This document shows positions 35,783-44,181 of a DNA stretch of 64,000 bases, piece after piece. Under the pieces are notes generated by a model, which was given only the letters and a program-made list of their open reading frames with translations, was not told the origin of the DNA and did not search any database. Location of the stretch: positions 547,261 to 611,260 of the forward strand of contig NZ_LR131147.1 in assembly GCF_900626285.1 (NCBI RefSeq). Direction: 5' to 3'. The DNA is from Intestinimonas massiliensis (ex Afouda et al. 2020) (GTDB lineage: Bacteria > Bacillota > Clostridia > Oscillospirales > Oscillospiraceae). The position numbers and the translations under genes were made by a program. How positions within the stretch are numbered: the first letter of the stretch is position 1; every line of letters starts with the position of its first letter.

Positions 35783-36310
35783 TCACACCTTGCTCCAGTC
35801 GATAACGTCCTTATTCTTCACAAAGTACTCCACGCCGGAGTAGATGGTGGTGGCGATGATCAGGAAAATGCAGATCCCGTCCAGAACCGGCTCCCGGAAG
35901 ACCAGCATCAGGCAGATACACACCATGGTAGAGGCGGTCTTGACCTTGCCCGACCAGGCGGCGGCGATCACCCGCCCGCCCTCCACAGCGATGAGCCGCA
36001 AACCGGTGACGGAGAATTCCCGGACGATGACGATGAGCAGTGCCCAGGCCGGGAACCGGCCCACTTCCACAAACCACAGCAGGGCGGCCATCACCAGCAT
36101 CTTGTCCGCCAGGGGGTCCATGAATTTTCCAAAGTCTGTGACCAGGTTATAGTGCCGGGCAATGTAACCATCCACAAAGTCGGTAACACTGGCCAGAATG
36201 AAGATGACCAGCGCGAAAAACATGTGGAACGGAAAATCCAGATAAAGCACCACCAGAAACACAGGGATCAGAAAGACACGCAGCATGGTCAGCTTATTGG
36301 CAGTATTCAT
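35783..36310 (-). CDS. pgsA: CDP-diacylglycerol-glycerol-3-phosphate 3-phosphatidyltransferase
   Basis: 175 aa integral membrane enzyme, first committed step of phosphatidylglycerol synthesis. The CDP-alcohol phosphotransferase motif D-x2-DG-x2-AR-x8-G-x3-D-x3-D is complete, from DFVDGYIARHY to FGKFMDPLADK (residues about 44-70). Five or six membrane segments. It begins six bases after rimO ends and is the last gene of the long operon from DUF1385. Confidence 0.95.
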   Translation of the reverse strand: MNTANKLTMLRVFLIPVFLVVLYLDFPFHMFFALVIFILASVTDFVDGYIARHYNLVTDFGKFMDPLADKMLVMAALLWFVEVGRFPAWALLIVIVREFSVTGLRLIAVEGGRVIAAAWSGKVKTASTMVCICLMLVFREPVLDGICIFLIIATTIYSGVEYFVKNKDVIDWSKV

Positions 36311-36316
36311 GACACG

Positions 36317-37636
36317 TCACTCCTCAATCTCTCCGGTCAGATCACCGTCCTGGGTGCCGGTGATACGCACGTTGACGAAGGTGCCGGCGGGGATCACACC
36401 CGCAGCTGTAAAGTACACATGGTTGTCAATATCTGTCGAGTCTGCATAGGAACGCCCTGCGTAGCAGCCCATGTCAGGGTCAAATCCTTCACAGAGAACC
36501 TCCAGGGTCTCTCCCAACCGGTCCTCGTTCCAGGCGTCCATCACCCGGCTTTGCAGCTCCACCAGCAGCTCCACCCGGCGCTTGGCGGTCTCTGGATCCA
36601 CCTGATCGGGCATGACGGCGGCTGGGGTGCCCTCCTCGGGAGAGAACTGGAAGATGCCGGCCCGTTCAATTTTACTCTCCCGCAGGAACTCACACAGCTC
36701 CTCGAACTCCTTCTCCCCTTCGCCGGGCAGGCCGCAGATCAGGGAGGTGCGCAGCACCACACCGGGGATGCGGTCCCGCAGCTTGGCCAGCAGGGCCCGG
36801 ATCTCCGCGCCGGTGGAGCGGCGGTTCATGGCCTTCAGGATCCGGTCGTTGATATGCTGGAGGGGGATGTCAATATACTTGACGATCTTACGCTCATGGG
36901 CGATCACGTCAATGAGCTCGTCGCTGAGCATGTCGGGATAGAGGTAGTGCAGCCGGATCCAGTGGAAGGGCAGCTTGCACAGCTCCTTCAGCAGCTCTGC
37001 CAGCATGGGCTTTTTGTACAGGTCAATCCCGTAGCGGGTGATGTCCTGGGCGATGACGATCAGCTCCTGCACCCCGTTCTCCGCCAGACCTCTTGCCTCC
37101 TCCAGCAGGGATTCCATGGTGCGGCTGCGGTAGCGGCCCCGGAGGTAGGGGATGATGCAGAAGGAGCAGCGGTTGTCGCACCCCTCGGCAATCTTCAGGA
37201 AGGCGGTGTAGGACGGAGTGGTCACCATCCGCTCGCCGTCCTCATAGGTGCGGCTGATGTCCCCGAACAGGCGGGGATGGCCGCCGGCGGCCACATCCTC
37301 CACGGCGGAGACGATGTCGGTATAGCTGCCGGTACCCATAACACCGTCCACCTCAGGCATCTCCTTCGTCAGCTCATCCTGGTAGCGCTGGGACAGGCAG
37401 CCGGCCACCAGCAGCTTGCCCAGCTTGCCCTGGTCCTTCAGCTGGGCCAGTTCCAGGATATTCTGGATGGCCTCACTCTTGGCGGAGTCGATGAAGCCGC
37501 AGGTGTTGAGCACCGCCACATCCGCCCCCTCCGGGTCGCCGGTGACGGTGTGGCCGGCGTCCTTCACCAGGGCCATCATCTGCTCGGTATTCACCAGGTT
37601 CTTGGCACAGCCAAGGGAAATAAATGCAACCTTCAA
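36317..37636 (-). CDS. rimO: Ribosomal protein S12 methylthiotransferase RimO
   Basis: 439 aa radical-SAM enzyme with two iron-sulfur clusters; adds a methylthio group to Asp of S12. N-terminal UPF0004 domain with Cys in SLGCAKNLVNTE, LNTCGFIDSA and VAGCLSQRY; the radical-SAM CxxxCxxC is in EGCDNRCSFCIIP; a TRAM domain ends the protein. The SLGCAKNLVN start and CGFI separate RimO from MiaB. Between the nitroreductase and pgsA in the operon. Confidence 0.96.
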   Translation of the reverse strand: MKVAFISLGCAKNLVNTEQMMALVKDAGHTVTGDPEGADVAVLNTCGFIDSAKSEAIQNILELAQLKDQGKLGKLLVAGCLSQRYQDELTKEMPEVDGVMGTGSYTDIVSAVEDVAAGGHPRLFGDISRTYEDGERMVTTPSYTAFLKIAEGCDNRCSFCIIPYLRGRYRSRTMESLLEEARGLAENGVQELIVIAQDITRYGIDLYKKPMLAELLKELCKLPFHWIRLHYLYPDMLSDELIDVIAHERKIVKYIDIPLQHINDRILKAMNRRSTGAEIRALLAKLRDRIPGVVLRTSLICGLPGEGEKEFEELCEFLRESKIERAGIFQFSPEEGTPAAVMPDQVDPETAKRRVELLVELQSRVMDAWNEDRLGETLEVLCEGFDPDMGCYAGRSYADSTDIDNHVYFTAAGVIPAGTFVNVRITGTQDGDLTGEIEE

Positions 37637-37648
37637 AAGACTGTCTCC

Positions 37649-38224
37649 TTACACGATGGTATAGCGTCCCTCACGGCGGGGGGGCATCTTGGGCTGCTGA
37701 TCGGGGTAGCCCAGGGTGATGGCCGCCACAAACTCTCCCTTGTCGGGAGCAAAGCGGGCCTGGAAGGCGGGGCCGAAGCCCATGCGCTGGGGGGCGGACA
37801 GCCAGCAGGAGCCGATTCCCTTGTCCCAGGCCGCCAGCAGCACGTTTTCAATGGCGGCGGAGACGCTCTGCATGGCGCCGTCCCGGTCGGGGTAGTCCGG
37901 CTTGAGCATGAACACCAGCACGCACACCGGGGCACCTCCCAGAGTGGAGAGGAACTTGTTGGTGATCCCGATCTGCTCCGGGTTGCGGGCAAAGCGCTCC
38001 TCCAGCACGGGAAGGAACTTGTCCACCACACCGCTCATGATCTGCCGCACATCCTCCATGGCCTCCGGACTCTGGACGGCCACAAAATACCAGTGCTGCA
38101 GGTTGATGGCGGAGGGGGCATAAAGCCCGGCCTCCAGAATCTCCCGCAGGTCGGATTCAGGAATGGGGTCGCTCTTGTAGCGGCGGACGCTGCGGCGGGT
38201 CAACAGGGTTTCGCGGGTCTCCAT
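37649..38224 (-). CDS. Nitroreductase family protein
   Basis: 191 aa FMN-dependent oxidoreductase. TLLTRRSVRRYKSDPIPESD at the start carries the phosphate-binding Arg residues; LYAPSAINLQHWYFVAV and NVLLAAWDKGIGSCWLSAP are typical. Substrate unknown. The start METRETLLTRRS at 38224 has GGAGGA upstream and overlaps the recX stop (TGATG). It is an accessory member of the recA operon. Confidence 0.92.
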   Translation of the reverse strand: METRETLLTRRSVRRYKSDPIPESDLREILEAGLYAPSAINLQHWYFVAVQSPEAMEDVRQIMSGVVDKFLPVLEERFARNPEQIGITNKFLSTLGGAPVCVLVFMLKPDYPDRDGAMQSVSAAIENVLLAAWDKGIGSCWLSAPQRMGFGPAFQARFAPDKGEFVAAITLGYPDQQPKMPPRREGRYTIV

Positions 38225-38874
38225 CAAAATTCCTCCTCCATAGCCCCGCCGTAGCGGCGCAGGCCGTCCTTGATATCCTCCCACCGAAAGCCCCGTCTGG
38301 CCAGGGCATCGGCGGCACGCTGATAGCTCCTGGGGTCGGTGAGATCCGCTCCCCGGAGTTTTTTTTGCAGAAAGGCGTCAATGGCGTCGTCAGGGGCGTC
38401 CAGCCCCTCCAGCGCCTCGTCCCAGAACTCCCGGGGCACCCCCCGGCGATAGAGCTCCTCCCGGATCCGGCTGGGGCCGCACCCCTTGGCGGCGTAGTGC
38501 TCCGCCACCGTGTGGGCATAAGCCTGATCGTTGAGGTAGCCCAGCTCCTCCAGCCGGTCGGCCGCCGCCTGGGCGGTCTCCCGGTCGGCCAGAGGCTCCT
38601 TGTCCCTGCTCCGGGGCCTGGCGGTCAGCTTGTCCACCAGTTCCTTCCGGGACAGAGGCCGGGCGGCCAGCAGGTCCATGGCCTTGTCCCGCACCGCGGC
38701 GGCTTTGGCAGCCTGTGTGACCGCCTCCAGCTGCTCCTCCGTCAGCTCCAGACCGGAACACAAACCGAAGGCCACCACTTCATTTTCGGTGATACGCAGG
38801 ATGCTACCGTCCTCCAGATGGCAGAGCCAGCGGCCCGTCACCCGTTGAGAGGGGGCCAGCTTACTGATCCGCAT
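38224..38874 (-). CDS. recX: Regulatory protein RecX
   Basis: 216 aa. Modulates RecA filaments. A beta-type N-terminal region (about 10-50) precedes the helical RecX repeats (about 60-210): ARPLSRKELVDKLTARPRS, AADRLEELGYLNDQAYAHTV and GPSRIREELYRRGVPREFWD. The start MRISKLAPSQ at 38874 lies inside the end of recA (14-base overlap), with GAGGA upstream. A longer upstream frame only re-reads recA. Very Arg- and Ala-rich. Confidence 0.93.
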   Translation of the reverse strand: MRISKLAPSQRVTGRWLCHLEDGSILRITENEVVAFGLCSGLELTEEQLEAVTQAAKAAAVRDKAMDLLAARPLSRKELVDKLTARPRSRDKEPLADRETAQAAADRLEELGYLNDQAYAHTVAEHYAAKGCGPSRIREELYRRGVPREFWDEALEGLDAPDDAIDAFLQKKLRGADLTDPRSYQRAADALARRGFRWEDIKDGLRRYGGAMEEEF

Positions 38875-39973
38875 CCGCAAAGTCCTCGGCGGACACATCC
38901 ACAGCCCGGCCGGCGGCCCGGGCGGCCGCACGGGCCTGGCTGCTCATCAGCTTATAGGCGTTCTTGCGGATATCCGCCTCCAGACGGTCGCACACCTCCG
39001 GGTTGTCCTTCAAGTACTGCTTGGCGGCATCCCGGCCCTGGCCCAGACGGGTGTCACCCATGGCGAACCAGGAACCGGATTTCTGTATCAGGTCCAGCTT
39101 GGTGGCCAGATCCAGGATCTCGCCCACCTTGGAGATACCCTCGCCGTACATGATGTCGAACTCGGCCTCCTTGAAGGGGGGAGATACCTTGTTCTTCACC
39201 ACTTTGGCTCGGGTGCGGTTGCCGATGATCTCCGAGCCGTTCTTCAGGGATTCGATCCGCCGCACGTCGATACGGACGGAGGCGTAGAACTTCAATGCCC
39301 GGCCGCCGGTGGTGACCTCCGGGTTGCCGTACATGACGCCCACCTTTTCCCGCAGCTGGTTGATGAAGATGACCACGCAGTTGGTCTTGGCGATGGAGCC
39401 GGCCAGCTTCCGCAGGGCCTGGCTCATGAGCCGGGCCAGCAGGCCCACGTGGGAGTCGCCCATGTCGCCCTCGATCTCGGCCCGGGGGGTCAGAGCGGCC
39501 ACCGAGTCCACCACCACCACGTCGATGGCGCCGGAGCGGACCAGGGCCTCGCAGATCTCCAGGCCCTGCTCACCGGTGTCCGGCTGGGAGATGAGCATGG
39601 AGTCGATATCCACGCCCAGCGCCCGGGCGTAAGAGGGGTCCAGGGCGTGCTCGGCGTCGATGAAGGCCACCTCGCCGCCCCGCTTCTGGGCCTCCGCCAC
39701 GATATGCAGGGCCAGGGTGGTCTTACCGGAGGACTCGGGACCGTAGATCTCCACGATCCGGCCCTTGGGGACGCCGCCGATACCCAGCGCCAGGTCCAGG
39801 GACAGGGACCCGGTGGGGATGGCCTCCACCACGATGTCGGTGTTGTCCCCCAGCCGCATGATGGAGCCCTTGCCGTAGGTCTTTTCGATCTGGGCCATGG
39901 CGGTCTCCAAGGCCTTCTTCTTATCAGAGGCGGGAGCCGCGCTCTCCACCACGGATTTTTTCTTATCTGCCAT
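38861..39973 (-). CDS. recA: Recombinase RecA
   Basis: 370 aa. Forms filaments on single-stranded DNA, strand exchange and LexA cleavage. Walker A GPESSGKTTLA (about residues 81-91), Walker B VVVVDSVAAL, loop L1 EGDMGDSHVG, loop L2 FINQLREKVGVMYGNPEVTTGG are intact. A Lys/Ala-rich N-terminal extension of about 15 residues is typical in Clostridia. It sits 40 bases after prmC with no visible SOS box, so SOS control, if any, is not from the immediate upstream region. Confidence 0.98.
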   Translation of the reverse strand: MADKKKSVVESAAPASDKKKALETAMAQIEKTYGKGSIMRLGDNTDIVVEAIPTGSLSLDLALGIGGVPKGRIVEIYGPESSGKTTLALHIVAEAQKRGGEVAFIDAEHALDPSYARALGVDIDSMLISQPDTGEQGLEICEALVRSGAIDVVVVDSVAALTPRAEIEGDMGDSHVGLLARLMSQALRKLAGSIAKTNCVVIFINQLREKVGVMYGNPEVTTGGRALKFYASVRIDVRRIESLKNGSEIIGNRTRAKVVKNKVSPPFKEAEFDIMYGEGISKVGEILDLATKLDLIQKSGSWFAMGDTRLGQGRDAAKQYLKDNPEVCDRLEADIRKNAYKLMSSQARAAARAAGRAVDVSAEDFADADQ

Positions 39974-40013
39974 AGTGTGACTTCTCCTCTCCAGACGGCG
40001 GACTGCTCCGCCC

Positions 40014-40877
40014 TTACCGATTCATAACGCCCTCTACCACGCGCCAGATGCCCTGGGTATCCTGGGCGGTTTGGATCTGCTCAAATCCGTTGACGGCCAG
40101 AATGTGCTCCACGTCGGGGGCCTGGCCGATCCCCACCTCAAACACCAGGGAGCCGCCCAGCCGAAGAGCCTTCCCCCAGTGCTCCGCAATGGCCCGGTAG
40201 AAGTCCAGGCCGTCGGCGCCGCCGTCCAGGGCGGAGCGGGGTTCATAGTCCCGCACGCTCACGTCCAGGCCGGCAATGTCCCCGGTGGGGATGTAGGGCG
40301 GGTTGCAGGCGATCACGTCAAAATCCCACAGGGCGGCGGCGGGAGGCTCCAGCGCGTCGGCGTGGACGCAGGTCACCCGGGCGTTCAGGTCGCACCGGCG
40401 GATGTTGCCCTTGCATACCTTCAGGGCCGCCTCACTGACGTCGGCCAGCACCACCCGGCACTCCGGCACGTTGGAGGCCACCGCCAGCCCCACGCAGCCG
40501 CTGCCGGCGCACAGGTCCAGCACCCGGGCTCCCTCGCCGGCGGCCCGGGCCAGCAGAATGGCCCGCTCGGCCAGCAGCTCGGTGTCCATCCGGGGAATCA
40601 GCACGTCGGAGGATACCTCCAGTGGCAGGCCGTAGAACTCCCACTCCCCGATGATGTAGGCCACTGGCTCCCCGGCCAGGCGCCGCTCCAGCAGTTCCTT
40701 CAGCTTCTCCTCCACCTGGTCGGAGGCATAGAGGGTCATGTCCCGGTAAAACTGCTCCCGGCTTTTGCCGGCGGCACAGCAGACCAGTTCCCTGGCCTCC
40801 AGCTGAGCCCCCTCCACCCCGGCCCGGCGCAGGCGCTGCCTGGTGTCCAGGTAGAGGTTGTTGTAGGTGGTCGCCAT
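40014..40877 (-). CDS. prmC: Release factor glutamine methyltransferase
   Basis: 287 aa SAM-dependent enzyme methylating the Gln of the GGQ motif of release factors. The N-terminal helical domain (about 1-75) precedes the Rossmann domain; SAM motif VLDLCAGSGCVGLAV (about 118-132) and the NPPY motif in VIACNPPYIPTGD. The release factor gene prfA is not adjacent here. It lies 45 bases after DUF1385, the usual clostridial pairing. Confidence 0.96.
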   Translation of the reverse strand: MATTYNNLYLDTRQRLRRAGVEGAQLEARELVCCAAGKSREQFYRDMTLYASDQVEEKLKELLERRLAGEPVAYIIGEWEFYGLPLEVSSDVLIPRMDTELLAERAILLARAAGEGARVLDLCAGSGCVGLAVASNVPECRVVLADVSEAALKVCKGNIRRCDLNARVTCVHADALEPPAAALWDFDVIACNPPYIPTGDIAGLDVSVRDYEPRSALDGGADGLDFYRAIAEHWGKALRLGGSLVFEVGIGQAPDVEHILAVNGFEQIQTAQDTQGIWRVVEGVMNR

Positions 40878-40922
40878 GTAACCACACTCCCGTTATCAAT
40901 CTCTCTTTCTCTCACACACGTT

Positions 40923-41903
40923 TTACCACTGATCCTTCCCCTTCTCCTGGGGAAGTACCAGTGTAAAGGCCCGGATGCCCACCTCGATCATGCTGTCGTC
41001 CGGCTCAAAGGTGGTCCAGTTCTGGAGCCACAGACCGGGGGCCGTCATCAGGCGGGTGAACCAGTTCTCATACCGGCCCACCAGTCGGTTGAATTCGTAG
41101 GTCAGGCTGACGATCACCGGCAGCAGCAGCAGATGCAGCCCCATCCGAATAAAGGTATTGGTCACATTCACGTAAGTAAACACCACGCTGGACAGCAGGA
41201 TGCTCACCACAATGACCACGAACAGGAAGCTGGTACCGCAGCGGGGATGGTGCCGGGGCTGTTTGCGCACGTTCTCCACCGTCAGGGGCAGGCCGTGCTC
41301 ATAGCAGAAAATGGTCTTGTGCTCCGCGCCGTGGTACTGGAACACCCGATGGATGTCCTTGGTGTGGGAGCAGAAGATCAGATAGCCCACAAAAATCACG
41401 ATGCGCACCACGCCCTCCAGCAGGTTGCGCACCCACATGGCCAGGGGCACCACCCGGCCCAGCAGCCCCACCAGGGCCGTGGGCAGCAGGATAAACAGGG
41501 CCACGGAAAAGAGGATGCCCAGCACCACCGCGAAGGTGACCAGGGCGGAGGCCGCCTTCTCGCTGCCCAGATGCTTGTCCAGCCACTGCTCGAACCTGGA
41601 GGGCTCCTCCGGCTCCTCCTCGTCCTCCGGCAGGAAGGATGCGGAATACATCAGTGCCTTGACCCCGTTGGCCATGGACGAACAGAAATTGAACACACCC
41701 CGGATAAAGGGCACGCCCAGCAGCGGGTGCTTGTCCTTGATCAGCACCCGCTCTTCCACCTGCTCCTCCAGCTCCCCATCCGGCTTGCGGACCACCACGG
41801 CCTTCTTCTCCGGGCCCAGCATCATGATGCCCTCGATCAGGGCCTGGCCGCCGATCATGGTCTTATACGGGGTCTGGCAGCTCTGTCTCGTCTCATTTGA
41901 CAT
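40923..41903 (-). CDS. DUF1385 family membrane protein
   Basis: 326 aa. An N-terminal soluble part with IGGQALIEGIMMLGPEKKAV (DUF1385 opening), then about four membrane segments (from residue 120), with the conserved YHGAEHKTIFCYEHG (about 190) and HPRCGTSFLF in between. The conserved His, Glu and Cys suggest metal binding. Members are described as predicted metal-dependent enzymes of unknown reaction. First gene of the recA operon. Confidence 0.9.
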   Translation of the reverse strand: MSNETRQSCQTPYKTMIGGQALIEGIMMLGPEKKAVVVRKPDGELEEQVEERVLIKDKHPLLGVPFIRGVFNFCSSMANGVKALMYSASFLPEDEEEPEEPSRFEQWLDKHLGSEKAASALVTFAVVLGILFSVALFILLPTALVGLLGRVVPLAMWVRNLLEGVVRIVIFVGYLIFCSHTKDIHRVFQYHGAEHKTIFCYEHGLPLTVENVRKQPRHHPRCGTSFLFVVIVVSILLSSVVFTYVNVTNTFIRMGLHLLLLPVIVSLTYEFNRLVGRYENWFTRLMTAPGLWLQNWTTFEPDDSMIEVGIRAFTLVLPQEKGKDQW

Positions 41904-41948
41904 GCAGTTTTTGTTCTCCTTGCTGTTGGAATCTGAGATATCCTGTAT

Positions 41949-41977
41949 ATTGTACCAAACCCGCGCCCTGATTGCAA
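41949..41977 (-). promoter_or_regulatory. Sigma-A promoter of the DUF1385-prmC-recA operon
   Basis: TTGCAA (41972-41977) and TACAAT (41949-41954) on the minus strand, 17 bases apart. The -35 lies in the loop and the spacer in one arm of a 14-bp hairpin. Confidence 0.8.
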
Positions 41978-41992
41978 GGGGCGCGGGTTTGG
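41955..41992. terminator. 14-bp hairpin between the kinase gene and DUF1385
   Basis: Arms 41955-41968 and 41979-41992 pair perfectly around a 10-base loop. It is where the kinase transcript should end, yet the T-run (GGTTTTTAG) is on the plus side, not the minus side. So termination of the minus-strand transcript would be U-poor. The promoter for the next operon is embedded in it. Confidence 0.6.
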
Positions 41993-42013
41993 TTTTTAGA
42001 ACTTATGTTCTAT

Positions 42014-43432
42014 TCACGACTGGGGACGGATGGGCAGACGGATGGTGACGATGCAGCCGCCCCCCTCCGCGTTGCCGATCTCCAGGGTGCCCTCATGGCG
42101 GCCCACGATCTCATCGCACACCGCCAGACCGATGCCGGAGCCTCTGGCCTTGGAGGAACCCTTATAAAACTTGTACTTCACGTGGGGCAGCTCTTCCTCC
42201 GGGATGCCGGGGCCGTAGTCCCGGATGGTGATGACCACCTGATCCCCCTCCCGGTGGATGGCGGTGTCGATCCGCTTGCCGGAGCCGCCGTGCTTGGCGG
42301 CGTTGTCCAGCACGTTGCAGAACACCTGCCGCAGCCGCTCCGGGTCACCGGAGATGAGGGGGAATTCCTCTTCACAGTCGAAGTGGTTGAGCTCGATGCC
42401 CTCCCGCCGGAAGAACTCCCGGTAGGTGTATACCGCGTCCTCCAGTTCCGCCTTGATATCCATGGGCTCCACCGACAGGGTGAAACGGCCGTCCTGGATG
42501 CGGGAGAACTCCAGCAGCTCCTCCACCATGTTGGTCAGCCGCCGGGCTTCGGATACGATGATGCCCATGCCCTTCTTTACGTCGCCGCTGTCCCGCACCT
42601 CCCCGTTCATGATGGTCTCCGCCCAGCCGTTGATGGCGGTGAGGGGCGTACGCAGTTCATGGGAGACAGAGGAAATGAATTCGTTTTTCATCTTCTCACT
42701 CTGGCTGATTTTCAGGGACATATCGTTGATGGCGTCGGTCAGGTCGCCGATCTCATCATCAAACTGCTTTTCGATCTGCACGCCGTAGGAGCCGGCGGCA
42801 ATATGCTTGGCCGTTTCGGTAATGCTGGCCACCGGTTCCACAATGGACCGGACAAAGTATAGGTTGGAGAAATACACCATGGCCAGAATGGCCAGTCCTA
42901 CACCCAGAGAGGCCGCCACGATCAGGACGATCTGCCGGTCCACAATGCGCAGGGAGGTGACATAGCGCATGGCGCCCACCACTTCCCCGTTGATGATCAG
43001 CGGACTGGAGGCCGCCATAATGTGTTCCCCGGTGCTGGGATCAGAGCCGGACCAGGACTTGGTCTTGCCCTGGCTCAGGGCCTCGGTAATATCCGGCGTA
43101 CCGGGGGTACGGAAGGCGGTCAGGTCGGAGCTGGAAAAGCGGATCTGGCCGTCGGCGTCCAGAAACTCCACCTCCAGCTTGTCCCCCGACTGATCCCCCG
43201 CTACCAGGGAGCGGGCGTATTCGTAGTAGCTGTCCTCAGACAAAAAGTAGTTGAAACTCTGCACCGCGTTCTCCGCCTTTTGGGCCAGAGATTCACTGAG
43301 GGTGGAATAGTAGTAGCTCCCCATGGCGGCGGAGAAGGCCGACACCGCCAGCAGGACGATAAACAGCACCACGCTGATGGAGTTCACCATCCAGCGCTTG
43401 CGGATCCCGCGGATGCCTTTGATCTTCTTCAT
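42014..43432 (-). CDS. Sensor histidine kinase, HAMP type
   Basis: 472 aa. Two membrane segments (about 14-37 and 168-190) flank an extracytoplasmic sensing domain. Then HAMP (about 190-245), dimerisation/phosphoacceptor with H-box SVSHELRTPLTAI (His about 261), and the ATPase domain: N-box NVLDNAAKHG, G1 DYGPGIPEEE, G2 GSGIGLAVCDE. Last gene of the operon, 46 bases after its response regulator. The signal is unknown. Confidence 0.94.
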   Translation of the reverse strand: MKKIKGIRGIRKRWMVNSISVVLFIVLLAVSAFSAAMGSYYYSTLSESLAQKAENAVQSFNYFLSEDSYYEYARSLVAGDQSGDKLEVEFLDADGQIRFSSSDLTAFRTPGTPDITEALSQGKTKSWSGSDPSTGEHIMAASSPLIINGEVVGAMRYVTSLRIVDRQIVLIVAASLGVGLAILAMVYFSNLYFVRSIVEPVASITETAKHIAAGSYGVQIEKQFDDEIGDLTDAINDMSLKISQSEKMKNEFISSVSHELRTPLTAINGWAETIMNGEVRDSGDVKKGMGIIVSEARRLTNMVEELLEFSRIQDGRFTLSVEPMDIKAELEDAVYTYREFFRREGIELNHFDCEEEFPLISGDPERLRQVFCNVLDNAAKHGGSGKRIDTAIHREGDQVVITIRDYGPGIPEEELPHVKYKFYKGSSKARGSGIGLAVCDEIVGRHEGTLEIGNAEGGGCIVTIRLPIRPQS

Positions 43433-43478
43433 AAGTTATTCCTTCACCACCTGGGTTTTTTGAAAGTCGCCAACGGAA

Positions 43479-44165
43479 TCAGAAGCCCCACTTGTATCCA
43501 TAGCCCCACACCGTGGTAATAAACGTGGGATTGGTGGGATCGTCCTCGATCTTGATCCGCAGGCGGCGGATATTCACATCCACGATCTTCAGTTCGCCGA
43601 AGTAGTCCCGGCCCCACACCGAGTCCAGGATCTCCTCCCGGGACAGGGCCTTACCCGGGTTGTCCATGAACAGCTTGATGATGGAGTACTCCACCTGGGT
43701 CAGCTTCACCCGCTGGCCGTTCTTCTCCAGGGTCCGGTTCCGGGTATTGAGCAGGAAGGGGGGCTGGCTGATCTCGCCGGAGTCCACCGGGTCGCCTCCG
43801 CCGGTGCGGCGGTACAGGGCGTCGATCCGGGCCGTCAGCTCTGCGGGAGAGAAGGGCTTGGTCACATAGTCATCCGCGCCGGTCATCAGCCCGGTGACCT
43901 TATCCATCTCCTGGGTGCGGGCGGTCAGCATGATGATGCCGATCTTGTTGTCCCCCGCCCGGATCCGGCGGCACACCTCAAAGCCATCCATGTCCGGCAG
44001 CATGATGTCCAGCAGCGCCACCTTGATGTCCGGATTCCGCTTGAGCTGGGCCAGGGCCTCCTCGCCGGTCTCCGCTTCGATAGCCTCATATCCGGCCCGC
44101 TTCAGGTTGATGACCACAAAACTGCGGATGTTGGCCTCATCCTCCAGTACGAGCACTTTTTTCAT
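43479..44165 (-). CDS. OmpR/PhoB family response regulator
   Basis: 228 aa. Receiver domain with acidic pocket VLEDEANI, phosphoacceptor Asp in ALLDIMLPDMDGF (about 52) and Lys in VTKPFSPAELTA; C-terminal winged helix (about 130-226) with SREEILDSVWGRDYFGELKI and a DNA-contact helix VDVNIRRLRIKIEDD. It pairs with the kinase gene directly downstream. The lipoprotein gene lies 16 bases upstream, so all three are co-transcribed. Confidence 0.95.
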   Translation of the reverse strand: MKKVLVLEDEANIRSFVVINLKRAGYEAIEAETGEEALAQLKRNPDIKVALLDIMLPDMDGFEVCRRIRAGDNKIGIIMLTARTQEMDKVTGLMTGADDYVTKPFSPAELTARIDALYRRTGGGDPVDSGEISQPPFLLNTRNRTLEKNGQRVKLTQVEYSIIKLFMDNPGKALSREEILDSVWGRDYFGELKIVDVNIRRLRIKIEDDPTNPTFITTVWGYGYKWGF

Positions 44166-44181
44166 TCCCGCTTCCCCCTTC

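Noticed and set aside
36152..38254. A 700-codon open frame on the plus strand opposite rimO and the nitroreductase
   Set aside because: Same antisense artefact; the real genes are on the other strand.
39974..40013. LexA/SOS box before recA
   Set aside because: No CGAAC...GTTCG-like palindrome is present in the 40-base gap to prmC.
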